Notes: generated from the sequence alone by a model not told the origin. Counted from the first letter of the stretch, positions 1-6,611 are shown. The stretch: DNA of 12,444 bases from an uncultured Mycoplasmatota bacterium (GCA_900551925.1 URXR01000034.1:1-12444); one strand, 5' to 3'. Program-made: numbers and translations.

Positions 1-58
<58 letters not shown>

Positions 59-125
59 AAAATTTATTTTTAGTTTGATTTTTAATTATTAATTATCCTA
101 GCTATCTCAAATTGACGTTTTGCTC

Positions 126-140
126 AGTTTTCAAAGATCA
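126..140 (-). promoter_or_regulatory. boxA-like rrn leader antitermination element
   Basis: The minus strand reads TGATCTTTGAAAACT, close to the conserved boxA/leader element (TGxTCTTTGAAAACT) in rrn operons of Bacillus and relatives. It lies about 70 nt upstream of the mature 16S end and downstream of all candidate promoters, as expected for an Nus-factor loading site that protects rRNA transcription from termination. The function is known for the family; here only the motif and its position are seen. Confidence 0.75.
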
Positions 141-181
141 AATCTTCATTTTTTAGCCGCCATTTTGTTGACTGCTTATTC

Positions 182-210
182 ATTGTACCAAATCAATCAT
201 TTTATGTCAA
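182..210 (-). promoter_or_regulatory. rrn promoter, proximal (P3)
   Basis: On the minus strand a perfect -35 TTGACA (205-210) is separated by exactly 17 nt from the -10 TACAAT (182-187). This is a near-consensus sigmaA promoter, directed at the 16S gene and upstream of boxA. It is the strongest of the rrn promoters closest to the gene. Confidence 0.85.
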
Positions 211-261
211 GCGTTTTTTGTATTTTTTTTTGCTTTTTCTTGATATTGACAATTATTGGAA

Positions 262-291
262 AGTATTTTTTTGTAAACAAGGAATTGTCAA
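262..291 (-). promoter_or_regulatory. rrn promoter, middle (P2, weaker)
   Basis: The minus strand has a perfect -35 TTGACA (286-291). The best -10 is AATACT (262-267, spacer 18) or AAATAC (263-268, spacer 17), so the -10 is poor. The -35 also sits in one arm of a 10-bp inverted repeat (245-254 / 283-292). It may be a weak or regulated promoter, or a promoter relic. Confidence 0.45.
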
Positions 292-352
292 TAAACTTTT
301 TATATTTTTTGTTGCTTGATATAAACTGTTTAAATTTAATACAGTGCTTACT

Positions 353-381
353 AATATATATTATTTATTAGTAAATGTCAA
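353..381 (-). promoter_or_regulatory. rrn promoter, distal (P1)
   Basis: The minus strand has TTGACA (376-381), a 17-nt spacer and TATATT (353-358), followed by AGTAAGC, a form typical of Bacillus-type rrn promoters. It starts directly after the terminator of the upstream nucleotide-phosphatase gene (383-409). The three TTGACA boxes in this leader are about 90 and 81 nt apart, giving the tandem-promoter layout usual for rRNA operons. Confidence 0.85.
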
Positions 382-382
382 T

Positions 383-409
383 AAAAAAATGATATTTTTT
401 TAATATCAT
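383..409 (-). terminator. Intrinsic terminator of the Ntdp gene
   Basis: On the minus strand ATGATATT (389-396 complement) pairs with AATATCAT across a five-A loop and is followed by a run of seven T (383-389 complement). It lies 43 nt past the stop codon of the gene ending at 452 and directly upstream of the rrn P1 -35 box, so it insulates the rRNA operon from read-through. Confidence 0.8.
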
Positions 410-451
410 ATTTTACATTATATATTATGCAATTTTTATCTTTCTATTACA

Positions 452-997
452 TTATATTTTGATTTTTTCTTTTTTAGTTTTTTGATATTCATTATAATAA
501 TGATCTATTATTTTATTTTGAAAAGGATATTCTTTATTTCGTACTTTTTCGATTAGATTACTTAATTCTTGTTTTAGAACTTTATCTAATTCTTCAGAAT
601 AATTCATTTTCTTTTTATGATATTGATATTCCCCGCGATCTAATATTTTAAATGAACCGTCTGGAAAAACTCTTAAGTCTAAATCATAATCAATATATTT
701 TATAGTATCATTTTCGATAACAAATGGTGAAGCAATATTACAGTAATAATAAATACCAGTTGGTTTTAACTGACCAATAATGTTAAACCAATCGTGTTTA
801 GAAAAATACATAATAGCTGGTTCTTTAGTACGCCAGGTTCTACCGTCGGTTTCAATCACTAATGTTTTATAATTAGCAAATATCATATATTCATCATTTT
901 CATCTAAGAAAGTTGCTTCGTTCCAGCATCTATGAATTTGACCATCATGTTTATATTTATGAATTTTTAGATGATCTCCTTTTTGATATTTTTTCAT
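452..997 (-). CDS. ntdp: Nucleoside tri-/diphosphate phosphatase, DUF402 family (Ntdp / YgaC-like)
   Basis: The 181-residue product matches the DUF402 'UPF0374' proteins of Bacillota almost throughout, including B. subtilis YgaC and the S. aureus enzyme shown to hydrolyse NTPs and NDPs. Visible family blocks are YKHDGQIHRCW (15-25, with the conserved Arg23), ETDGRTW (49-55), an EPAIMYF stretch, WFNIIG (70-75), YYYCNIASPF (83-92) and the acidic YIDYDLDLRVFPDG segment (101-114) that supplies metal ligands. Length is that of the family (about 175-180). It is cytoplasmic, with no signal or membrane segment. The ATG at 997 is preceded by AGGAGTG. The gene is a single unit with its own promoter (1019-1047) and terminator (383-409), directly upstream of the rRNA operon. 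The lysine-rich tail (KTKKEKIKI) extends slightly beyond the usual C-terminus. Confidence 0.93.
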   Translation of the reverse strand: MKKYQKGDHLKIHKYKHDGQIHRCWNEATFLDENDEYMIFANYKTLVIETDGRTWRTKEPAIMYFSKHDWFNIIGQLKPTGIYYYCNIASPFVIENDTIKYIDYDLDLRVFPDGSFKILDRGEYQYHKKKMNYSEELDKVLKQELSNLIEKVRNKEYPFQNKIIDHYYNEYQKTKKEKIKI

Positions 998-1018
998 AGA
1001 ATCACTCCTGTTTTTCTT

Positions 1019-1047
1019 ATTATATATCTTTTTTTAGAAAATTACAA
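1019..1047 (-). promoter_or_regulatory. Promoter of the Ntdp gene
   Basis: The minus strand shows TTGTAA (1042-1047), a 17-nt A-rich spacer and a perfect TATAAT (1019-1024). It lies about 20 nt upstream of the start codon and after the ctpA terminator (1096-1136). Confidence 0.65.
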
Positions 1048-1095
1048 ATTTATGGTTGTAATAATGTATTATTTATTTTTAACTTAGTTTGGTAT

Positions 1096-1136
1096 AAAAA
1101 AAGCAATCGCTATTTAGTTAAAATAGTTTCGATTGC
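1096..1136 (-). terminator. Intrinsic terminator overlapping the ctpA stop codon
   Basis: On the minus strand GCAATCG pairs with CGATTGC, with an inner CTATTT/AAATAG stem, followed by seven T. The left arm is made of ctpA codons, and the TAG stop codon (1110-1112) lies within the right side of the hairpin, so terminator and coding sequence overlap. Confidence 0.88.
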
Positions 1137-2375
1137 AGTTTGTAATTGATTGTCATCTTTTTGATCTAGAGTTTTATAATAAGTTTCTGATAATTCAACT
1201 TCGATAGTTGGTTTTATACCAACTCCTTCTATTTCTTTTCCTTGACTGGTTTTCCAAGTTTCTACTGTATATTTTATCATATCTCCACTTGATAAGGTTT
1301 TGGTTCTTTGAACAGTTCCTTTTCCGTATGTTGTGGTTCCAACGAGTTCAGCATTACAGTTTTCATTTAGAGCAGATGCTAACACTTCAGCTCCAGAAGC
1401 ACTTTGACCATTTATTAACACAACTATATCATATTTATTAGTGTTATTTTTAGTAGAATATCTTTTTTCAGTTTTATCTTTTAGAACAGTTTGAACAACT
1501 ACATCATCCTTATTTAAAAAGTTACTAGCAATATTTATAACAGTTTCTAATTCTCCACCATTATTTGATCTTAAATCTATAATTAGTTTATTTATACCTT
1601 CTTTCTCTATAGTTTCTAAATGCTTAGAAAATTGTTCATCAGTATTTTTAGCAAATATTGAAATAGCCATATATCCAATCTTAGTATTGTTTTGATTTAT
1701 GATTTCAGAAGAAACAGATGGTATTTCTACTTTAGCAGTAGTTACTTTTAGTTCTTTTTCTTCGTCTCCTCTTCTGATAGTTAAAGTAATAGTTTCACCA
1801 TTTTTACCTTTAATCATATCCGCTACATCAGAGGAATTTTTATTAGTAACATCTTCACCATTTATTTTTAAATATTCATCGCCTTTTTCTAAACCGGCTT
1901 TAGCAGCAGGAGAATTTTCAAAGACATTATAGACAGTTATTAAACCTCCTTCTTCTTGATATACTTCTGCTCCGATTCCGTAGAAGGTTCCGGTTAATTC
2001 TTCTTTAAACTCTTCACTTTCAGCTTCATCATAATATAGTGAATAATTGTCTCCTAGAAGATTAAGCATACCTTCAATAGCAGCTTCTTTTAAGTCTTCT
2101 TCATTTACTTCATTAATATATTCTTCTATTAAGGTGTTATAAACATTAGTAATTTCTTCAATATTAGAATTATTTTTTCTAGTTAAAGATGTAGAACTAG
2201 AACCATTAGAGAAAACCATTTCTCCAATTAAAATTCCAAAGACTAAAGCCATTACAAATATTAAAATAAGTTCTAAAGTGTTAAATTTGTTCTTTCCTAA
2301 TTCTGCTTTGGATAAAGCTTGTTTTATCTTTTTAATTAGCTGGCTATTTTGTATTTTAGATAATATTTTTTTCAT
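1110..2375 (-). CDS. ctpA: C-terminal processing peptidase, S41 family (CtpA/CtpB type)
   Basis: Membrane-anchored serine protease of 421 residues. A basic N-terminus (1-30) is followed by one transmembrane segment (about 33-57), an S41 N-terminal helical region (about 70-125), a PDZ domain (about 130-215, with YGIGAEV and SPAAKAGLEKGDEYLKINGE) and the S41 catalytic domain. The catalytic Ser327 lies in GQSASGAE and Lys352 in TYGKGTVQ, 25 residues apart as in the family, with Gln356 following. It probably cleaves extracytoplasmic substrates after PDZ recognition of C-termini. Start choice: ATG at 2375 has GAGGTG just upstream. The in-frame ATG at 2387 overlaps that ribosome binding site and is rejected. 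The gene ends in its own terminator. The 55-residue membrane protein upstream is 69 nt away with no clear terminator between, so the two may be cotranscribed. No peptidoglycan-binding domain is present, unlike some CtpA proteins. Confidence 0.95.
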   Translation of the reverse strand: MKKILSKIQNSQLIKKIKQALSKAELGKNKFNTLELILIFVMALVFGILIGEMVFSNGSSSTSLTRKNNSNIEEITNVYNTLIEEYINEVNEEDLKEAAIEGMLNLLGDNYSLYYDEAESEEFKEELTGTFYGIGAEVYQEEGGLITVYNVFENSPAAKAGLEKGDEYLKINGEDVTNKNSSDVADMIKGKNGETITLTIRRGDEEKELKVTTAKVEIPSVSSEIINQNNTKIGYMAISIFAKNTDEQFSKHLETIEKEGINKLIIDLRSNNGGELETVINIASNFLNKDDVVVQTVLKDKTEKRYSTKNNTNKYDIVVLINGQSASGAEVLASALNENCNAELVGTTTYGKGTVQRTKTLSSGDMIKYTVETWKTSQGKEIEGVGIKPTIEVELSETYYKTLDQKDDNQLQTAIETILTK

Positions 2376-2444
2376 TTTGCACCTCATTATTATTATATTT
2401 TGTTTTTTTAATTATAAAAATTAGAAATGTTTCTTAATTATTAA

Positions 2445-2612
2445 TCAATTATTTTGGGTTAAATAAGTAATCAAAAATAAAATGGCAATAACAATTATTA
2501 TAACTATAAATATTTTTATTAAATTAGTTATTTGTTTTTTCTTAGGATCAGGATTGGGTTTTTGATTGTTCTTTTCAATATTTTTCTTTATTTTCTTTTC
2601 ATAGTTTGACAT
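2445..2612 (-). CDS. Small single-pass membrane protein, 55 aa, unknown function
   Basis: I do not recognise this protein. It starts with a highly charged, Lys/Asn-rich segment (1-27) and ends with one strongly hydrophobic helix (about 29-51, IKIFIVIIIVIAILFLITYL), followed by only four residues. It therefore looks like a tail-anchored or N-in membrane peptide. The start at 2612 is chosen because AGGTGA lies 7 nt upstream; the longer in-frame ATG at 2666 lacks a ribosome binding site and precedes a likely promoter. The stop is TGA. It lies upstream of ctpA on the same strand and may be cotranscribed with it, so it could be a partner or substrate of that protease, but that is inference. Confidence 0.6.
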   Translation of the reverse strand: MSNYEKKIKKNIEKNNQKPNPDPKKKQITNLIKIFIVIIIVIAILFLITYLTQNN

Positions 2613-2628
2613 ATAATCACCTAGATTT

Positions 2629-2657
2629 ATTTTAGTATAATTTTTACTTTTTTTCAA
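2629..2657 (-). promoter_or_regulatory. Possible promoter of the 55-aa membrane protein / ctpA
   Basis: The minus strand carries TTGAAA (2652-2657), 17 nt and TAAAAT (2629-2634); an alternative -10 TATACT overlaps at 2634-2639. The implied 5' leader is only about 10 nt. A/T richness makes chance matches likely. Confidence 0.35.
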
Positions 2658-2664
2658 TACATTC

Positions 2665-2690
2665 AAAAGAAAAAGCAGAGAACCTGCTTA
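2665..2690 (-). terminator. Intrinsic terminator of the lipoprotein gene
   Basis: On the minus strand AAGCAG pairs with CTGCTT (2684-2689 and 2673-2678 complement) around a GTTCT loop, followed by TTTTTCTTTT. The TAA stop codon (2688-2690) overlaps the first bases of the stem. Confidence 0.85.
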
Positions 2691-3893
2691 TTTTTCATTA
2701 ATAGCTGAAACCACATTTATTGATTTAGCTACTTCTAATAATTCTGTTTTATCCATTTGATCAGATACTATATAGTATTCTACTCCATTACTAGTCCAAG
2801 TATAGGATGTGTCTGTTAATGATCCGACAGTATCGATTAACATAAATGGTTCTCCATAGGTAGGAATAATTTCAAGGCTTTCGGATGGTGCGACTGTTTC
2901 TTGTACTAGTATAAAAGGATTATCTCCAGAAAAGGTCATTATAACTCTTTCACCATTAGTAGTAGAAATTACTTCTTTATCTGACAAGGAAGTATTAGAT
3001 GGAAGATATAGTGGAAAAACATTTTCATCTATCTTAGATGTTTCACTGGTATTAGTATTAGTATTTTCGGTATTAGATTCACTTTCTTCAGCATTATTTT
3101 CTTCAGTTGTTTGATCGGTTCCTTCTGTGGTTTGGTCTGTTTCTTCATTGGTAGCGTTATCATTTTCAGTTTGAGTTTCTTCATTGGTAGTGTTATTATC
3201 TTCAGTTTGAGTTTCTTCTGGATTAGTACTTTCGGTGCTATTATTATTTTCTGATTCAATATTTTCAAAATTTTTAGTTATTTCATCTAAACTGAAAGTA
3301 TTATCATTAAAATTAGGTTTTTTATCAATACTAGTTACAGTAAATTCTACATAAGTTACTCCTTCTTCATCTTGGACTTCTACTCTTTTTAAATTGTAAT
3401 CCTTATCTAATATAATATTTTGTTTTACATATTGAGGATTGTTAGGATAATTTGTTTTGGTTGTGAAGATATAATCATCATCTTTTTGAGTAAAGGTATA
3501 TTCTTCATCATTTTTAAGATCTTGGGCTACAGAATCTAGTAAATAACTTTGAGAATTATTATTAGGCCAATCACTTTGGAATTTAAAACTTTTATTTAAT
3601 GATGGGGTAATTACATAAACTTCTTCGCCGTTCTTTAAAATTATTTGTTCATAATTATTAGCTTTATTTATTAGTGAAACTTTATAGTTATCTTCTTTTT
3701 GATAATTTGCTACTACATCATACTCATAATTGTCATCATTATTGGTTATAGTTAATGTTCCTTCTACTATATAAGCATTTAATCCTTCAATCTCTTTAAT
3801 GAAATTATTTCTTATGTCTTTATCATTTAAAGAACCACATCCTGTTAAACATAATGTTGCAATTAATGCAACTGCTAAAAATATTTTTTTCAT
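2688..3893 (-). CDS. Lipoprotein with LolA-like domain, Thr/Glu/Asn repeat linker and C-terminal DUF4367-like domain
   Basis: Residues 1-19 form a lipoprotein signal ending in the lipobox LTGC, with lipidated Cys19, so the protein is anchored on the outer face of the membrane. Residues about 25-205 look like the LolA/LppX/GerS-type fold of extended beta strands ('EGTLTIT...YEYDVVANYQKEDNYKVSL', 'YVKQNIILDKDYNLKRVEV'), known in Bacillota lipoproteins such as YdcC and GerS. Residues about 208-290 are a disordered acidic Thr/Asn/Glu linker with a 12-residue tandem repeat (ETQTEDNNTTNE). Residues about 292-395 resemble DUF4367 ('WTSNGVEYYIVSDQMDKTELLEVAKSI'), a module often found on envelope lipoproteins and anti-sigma-like proteins. 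The ATG at 3893 follows AGAGGTGA. Domain assignments rest on pattern recognition; the function is unknown, possibly binding lipid or cell-wall ligands. Confidence 0.8.
   Translation of the reverse strand: MKKIFLAVALIATLCLTGCGSLNDKDIRNNFIKEIEGLNAYIVEGTLTITNNDDNYEYDVVANYQKEDNYKVSLINKANNYEQIILKNGEEVYVITPSLNKSFKFQSDWPNNNSQSYLLDSVAQDLKNDEEYTFTQKDDDYIFTTKTNYPNNPQYVKQNIILDKDYNLKRVEVQDEEGVTYVEFTVTSIDKKPNFNDNTFSLDEITKNFENIESENNNSTESTNPEETQTEDNNTTNEETQTENDNATNEETDQTTEGTDQTTEENNAEESESNTENTNTNTSETSKIDENVFPLYLPSNTSLSDKEVISTTNGERVIMTFSGDNPFILVQETVAPSESLEIIPTYGEPFMLIDTVGSLTDTSYTWTSNGVEYYIVSDQMDKTELLEVAKSINVVSAINEK
3140..3211 (-). repeat. 36-bp tandem repeat in the lipoprotein linker
   Basis: Two adjacent 36-bp units (3140-3175 and 3176-3211) differ at only a few positions and encode 12-residue Thr/Glu/Asn units. 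Degenerate TDQTTEG/TDQTTEE copies follow in the protein. This is in-frame copy-number sequence of the kind that varies between strains. Confidence 0.8.
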
Positions 3894-3918
3894 TTTTCAC
3901 CTCTTTTGCTTTCAATTA

Positions 3919-3947
3919 ATTATATTTTTGTTTCTATTAGATATTCA
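3919..3947 (-). promoter_or_regulatory. Probable promoter of the lipoprotein gene
   Basis: A perfect TATAAT on the minus strand (3919-3924) lies 25 nt before the start codon. The -35 position 17 nt upstream (3942-3947) reads TGAATA, which is weak, so the promoter may need an activator or the site may be fortuitous. Confidence 0.4.
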
Positions 3948-3953
3948 TCTATT

Positions 3954-3981
3954 TTGTGAATAATTTTTTAAAAGCTATACA
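3954..3981 (+). promoter_or_regulatory. Possible promoter of the DUF378 gene
   Basis: TTGTGA (3954-3959), 16 nt, TATACA (3976-3981), followed by the strong ribosome binding site at 3995-4000. The match is moderate. This promoter and that of the lipoprotein gene are divergent within about 110 nt. Confidence 0.35.
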
Positions 3982-4006
3982 TAATATTTAGTAAAGGAGG
4001 AAAGGT

Positions 4007-4207
4007 ATGGAAACATTACAAAAAGTAGCATTAGTATTTACTATTATTGGCGCTATTGCGTGGGGATTAATTGGTCTTTTTGATTTTAATCTAGTAGAAT
4101 TTATATTTGGTGATGGTAGCGCTTTAGCTAGAATCATATATACTATTGTTGGTATTTGTGGTTTAATTAATATAGGTTTGTTAGTACAAAAAATAGAATT
4201 TAAATAA
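4007..4207 (+). CDS. DUF378 family small membrane protein (YuzA-like)
   Basis: The 66-residue protein has two transmembrane helices (about 5-25 and 41-60) separated by a short loop with FDFNLVEFIFGDGS. This is the typical form of DUF378 proteins, which start near 'LxKIALxLxIIGAINWGLIGLF' and carry the conserved G-A-I-x-W-G-L-I-G-L-F block, here GAIAWGLIGLF. The function of the family is unknown. AAAGGAGG lies 7 nt before the ATG, a very strong translation signal. It is the only plus-strand gene in the left two thirds of the window, is a single unit, and ends at a terminator that begins at its stop codon. Confidence 0.88.
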   Translation: METLQKVALVFTIIGAIAWGLIGLFDFNLVEFIFGDGSALARIIYTIVGICGLINIGLLVQKIEFK

Positions 4208-4272
4208 AAACACTTAACAGAGTAACATTAAATATTTTTTACTTAATGTTATCTAAGATAAGTGTTTTTTTT
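4206..4272. terminator. Long intrinsic terminator after the DUF378 gene, possibly bidirectional
   Basis: On the plus strand AAAACACTTA (about 4207-4216) pairs with TAAGTGTTTT (4259-4268), with an inner AACATTAA/TTAATGTT stem, and is followed by a T run to 4272. The left arm begins inside the TAA stop. The A run at 4206-4210 gives a T tract on the other strand, so it could also stop leftward transcripts that escape the cdaR terminator. Confidence 0.85.
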
Positions 4273-4279
4273 ACATAGT

Positions 4280-4304
4280 AAAAAGCATCTTGTTGGATGC
4301 TTTT
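4280..4304 (-). terminator. Intrinsic terminator of cdaR
   Basis: AAAAGCATC (4281-4289) and GATGCTTTT (4296-4304) form a 9-bp stem with a 6-nt loop. On the minus strand it begins 1 nt past the cdaR stop and ends in five T. No glmM gene follows in the operon. Confidence 0.8.
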
Positions 4305-4305
4305 A

Positions 4306-5706
4306 TTATTTTATTATTATAGTTACAGTAGTAGTTTTTGGAGTGTAGGATAATTTCAAATCATCACCAGTTACTTCTACTTTAACATTATGAGTTCCTT
4401 TTCCTAAACCTTGAAGATCAACATAAGCCGAAATATTTTCCGCAGTTATATCTTCCAGATTATCTTTAGAACCTTTTACTATAACCGAGGCGACAGAATC
4501 GCTTTGGGAAGCCGCTTGGGCAGTTAGACCGGAGCCTAAATTTCTAGTTGCTATATTGATATTGTCAATGGTTTTCTCATCAACATCCGCTAGAGTAACT
4601 GTGGCTACTACTGATTTAGTAGATATTTCTTTTACTCCACTTGGAAGAGAGATATTAACAGTAAATTCTGTTTTTTCACTTAGCCCTTCAACGTTAATAT
4701 TAACAGGAATATAAGAAATTTTTTCAAGGGCTGCTTCATCTCCATAAATGGTTGCTGTAGTTTCACTTAATTCAATGTCATCTATGGCTTTTCCGAAGAC
4801 TACTTCTCCTTCTGGAATAACTCTTAATGGTACTTCTTTACTAGGTGAAGTTATTTCAATAGAGGCATCTATAGTAGATGGTACTATTTCAACATCTAGT
4901 TTAGAACCATTTTCATCATATGCTACTAATGGAATTTCTTTTAAGGTAGTAGTTCCCACGGTAGGATTAGTAATTTCTCTTACATCTACTAAGGCTTTTA
5001 CTGTCGCTACTTGTTCTAGCTTATATTCTGCTCCTTTTACATAAACTTCATCTCTACTAAAGTTAATTTCAGAGATGTTATATCTTGGATCTAATTCATC
5101 TTCATATAATATTTCTTGACTAATAGTTTTAGATTCAGAAATCTTTTCATAAATTACGACCGTGGCTGTTGAAGGATCAAGTTTGTATTCAACTGAGGAT
5201 ACGGATCCACTATATTTTAAGTCTACTTTATGAGTACCTGGTTTTAGATCACGAAGATCTACTACTACTTCATCACTAGGATATTGTTTAGCTAGATATA
5301 AATCTGCTCTTCTTCCTATTAAAGTAATATCTACTTCTTCTGGTAAACCTTCTATTACATAGGCTTCTTCATTATATAGAGCTGTTACTTTTTGATTGTA
5401 TAAAATATCAGCAGAATTATTCATCATTACTTCGGTAGTATTATCTACTATGAAAAATGCAAATAATGCTAAACAAAGTGACAAGGTAATTAGTACTAAT
5501 TTATTGTTTAAGAATCTATCTAATGGTCTACTAGTACCTTTAAATGGTTTAGTAATAAGTAAGAATAACTTAGCAAGTGGAGTGATTATTATTTTGTCTA
5601 TTATATTATAGATTTTACTAATAATATAATAAATACCACGAGCTATCTTTTTTAATAATTTAAACTTTTTTTGTTTTGGTTTTTTTGAGGATTTTTTCTT
5701 AGCCAT
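4306..5706 (-). CDS. cdaR: YbbR-domain protein CdaR, regulator of diadenylate cyclase
   Basis: The 466-residue protein has a very basic, lysine-rich cytoplasmic region (1-68), one transmembrane helix (about 69-89), and an extracytoplasmic part of about 375 residues. That part is made of roughly four YbbR repeats, each with the pattern 'V.i.g....l..i......vDl.gl..Gth.v.v.v', e.g. 'VVVDLRDLKPGTHKVDLKY' and 'AYVDLQGLGKGTHNVKVEV'. In Bacillus and Listeria CdaR binds CdaA in the membrane and modulates c-di-AMP synthesis. The start ATG shares its A with the cdaA TAA (TAATG), so translation is coupled; its ribosome binding site GAGGAGG is made from the glutamate codons of the CdaA tail. The N-terminal cytoplasmic region is unusually long: most CdaR proteins start close to the membrane helix. 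It includes an aromatic, possibly amphipathic stretch (about 21-56). Confidence 0.93.
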   Translation of the reverse strand: MAKKKSSKKPKQKKFKLLKKIARGIYYIISKIYNIIDKIIITPLAKLFLLITKPFKGTSRPLDRFLNNKLVLITLSLCLALFAFFIVDNTTEVMMNNSADILYNQKVTALYNEEAYVIEGLPEEVDITLIGRRADLYLAKQYPSDEVVVDLRDLKPGTHKVDLKYSGSVSSVEYKLDPSTATVVIYEKISESKTISQEILYEDELDPRYNISEINFSRDEVYVKGAEYKLEQVATVKALVDVREITNPTVGTTTLKEIPLVAYDENGSKLDVEIVPSTIDASIEITSPSKEVPLRVIPEGEVVFGKAIDDIELSETTATIYGDEAALEKISYIPVNINVEGLSEKTEFTVNISLPSGVKEISTKSVVATVTLADVDEKTIDNINIATRNLGSGLTAQAASQSDSVASVIVKGSKDNLEDITAENISAYVDLQGLGKGTHNVKVEVTGDDLKLSYTPKTTTVTIIIK

Positions 5707-6515
5707 TATACATCTTCCTCCTCATCAAATTCATCTTCAAAATCATCTTGTTTTGGTCTTAGTTCATCTATTAATAGGATTCTAGCATCATCTATTGTTA
5801 AATTATAGAATAATTCTCCTTTAATTGCTATAGAAATTCTTCCTGTTTCTTCAGATACTACTATTGAAATAGCATCGGTTTCTTCAGTTATTCCTAAAGC
5901 TGCACGATGTCTAGTACCAAGTCTTTTATTAATTTTTAAACTATTACTAGTTGGAAATACTGCTCCAGCACAACTTATTTTATCTCCTTGAATAATTACT
6001 CCACCATCGTGAAGAGGATTATTTGGGAAGAAAATTGATACTAAAAGCTCACTAGAGATTTCAGCATATAAATTAGTAGCTTTATTTATATAGTCAATTA
6101 AACTGACATCACGTTCAATAACTATTAGAGCTCCTATTTTAGCTTTACGCATAGTATCTACAGCACTGATAATTTCATAGACTAAACGTTCTCGTTCGTC
6201 TACTGTTAAAACTTTATGTCTTCCTAGGAGTTGGGTTTTCCCTATTTGTTCTAAGATACTCCTTATTTCTGGTTGGAATATAATTATTAGTGCTAATGGT
6301 CCCCACTGGATTACATATTCTAATAATAGTCCTACAGTTACAAGACCAAATAAATCGGCTAGTACTTTGATTATTATTATGAATAATATTCCTTTAAATA
6401 AAAGGGACAACTTAACATTACTTTTAATATTTTTTAAAATTGTATAGATTAAAACCCACACAATTGCTATGTCTAGTATTTTCCTACATATATCAAGTAT
6501 TGAATCTAAACTCAT
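5706..6515 (-). CDS. cdaA: Diadenylate cyclase CdaA (DacA), c-di-AMP synthase
   Basis: Membrane-bound enzyme that condenses two ATP into c-di-AMP, the messenger controlling potassium and osmolyte balance and cell-wall homeostasis. In the 269-residue form, three hydrophobic helices (about 13-31, 36-58, 62-81) precede the conserved 'FQPEIRSILEQIG' (80-92) and a DAC domain (about 105-245). The catalytic motifs are LHDGG (168-172) and GTRHRAA (200-206). The first is normally DGA, so Gly replaces Ala here. An acidic tail (DDFEDEFDEEEDV) ends the protein. The start at 6515 is chosen because GGAGG lies 6 nt before the ATG; the in-frame TTG at 6527 overlaps that site. A strong promoter sits just upstream (6539-6567). 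It forms a two-gene operon with cdaR; glmM, usually third, is absent. Confidence 0.95.
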   Translation of the reverse strand: MSLDSILDICRKILDIAIVWVLIYTILKNIKSNVKLSLLFKGILFIIIIKVLADLFGLVTVGLLLEYVIQWGPLALIIIFQPEIRSILEQIGKTQLLGRHKVLTVDERERLVYEIISAVDTMRKAKIGALIVIERDVSLIDYINKATNLYAEISSELLVSIFFPNNPLHDGGVIIQGDKISCAGAVFPTSNSLKINKRLGTRHRAALGITEETDAISIVVSEETGRISIAIKGELFYNLTIDDARILLIDELRPKQDDFEDEFDEEEDV

Positions 6516-6538
6516 ATTTACCTCCAAATGTATTTTCT

Positions 6539-6567
6539 ATTATATCACTAATTTTTTATGATGTAAA
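6539..6567 (-). promoter_or_regulatory. Promoter of the cdaA-cdaR operon
   Basis: The minus strand has TTTACA (6562-6567), exactly 17 nt, and TGATATAAT: a perfect TATAAT (6539-6544) with the TGn extension. The start codon follows about 24 nt downstream of the -10. This is one of the best promoters in the window, suggesting constitutive sigmaA expression. Confidence 0.85.
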
Positions 6568-6611
6568 ATTATCTTGTTTAATGTCTACGTTACTACTTTA
6601 TCAAGTATACT

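Noticed and set aside
120..371. 83-residue plus-strand ORF in the rrn leader
   Set aside because: It runs antisense through the boxA element and all three rrn promoters, has no ribosome binding site, and is a low-complexity Phe/Leu/Ile product of T-rich DNA.
3140..3211. CRISPR-like or mobile repeat
   Set aside because: The units are directly adjacent without spacers, in frame, and encode a low-complexity protein linker.
3029..3268. 79-residue minus-strand ORF within the lipoprotein gene
   Set aside because: It is an alternative frame of the repetitive linker. The Lys/Leu-rich repeats simply mirror the Thr/Glu repeat codons.
4748..5044. 98-residue plus-strand ORF opposite cdaR
   Set aside because: It is an antisense shadow of a well-supported YbbR gene, with no ribosome site. 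The same holds for the plus-strand frames at 1208-1441, 1699-1932, 5396-5611, 6440-6676, 9951-10175 and 11975-12277.
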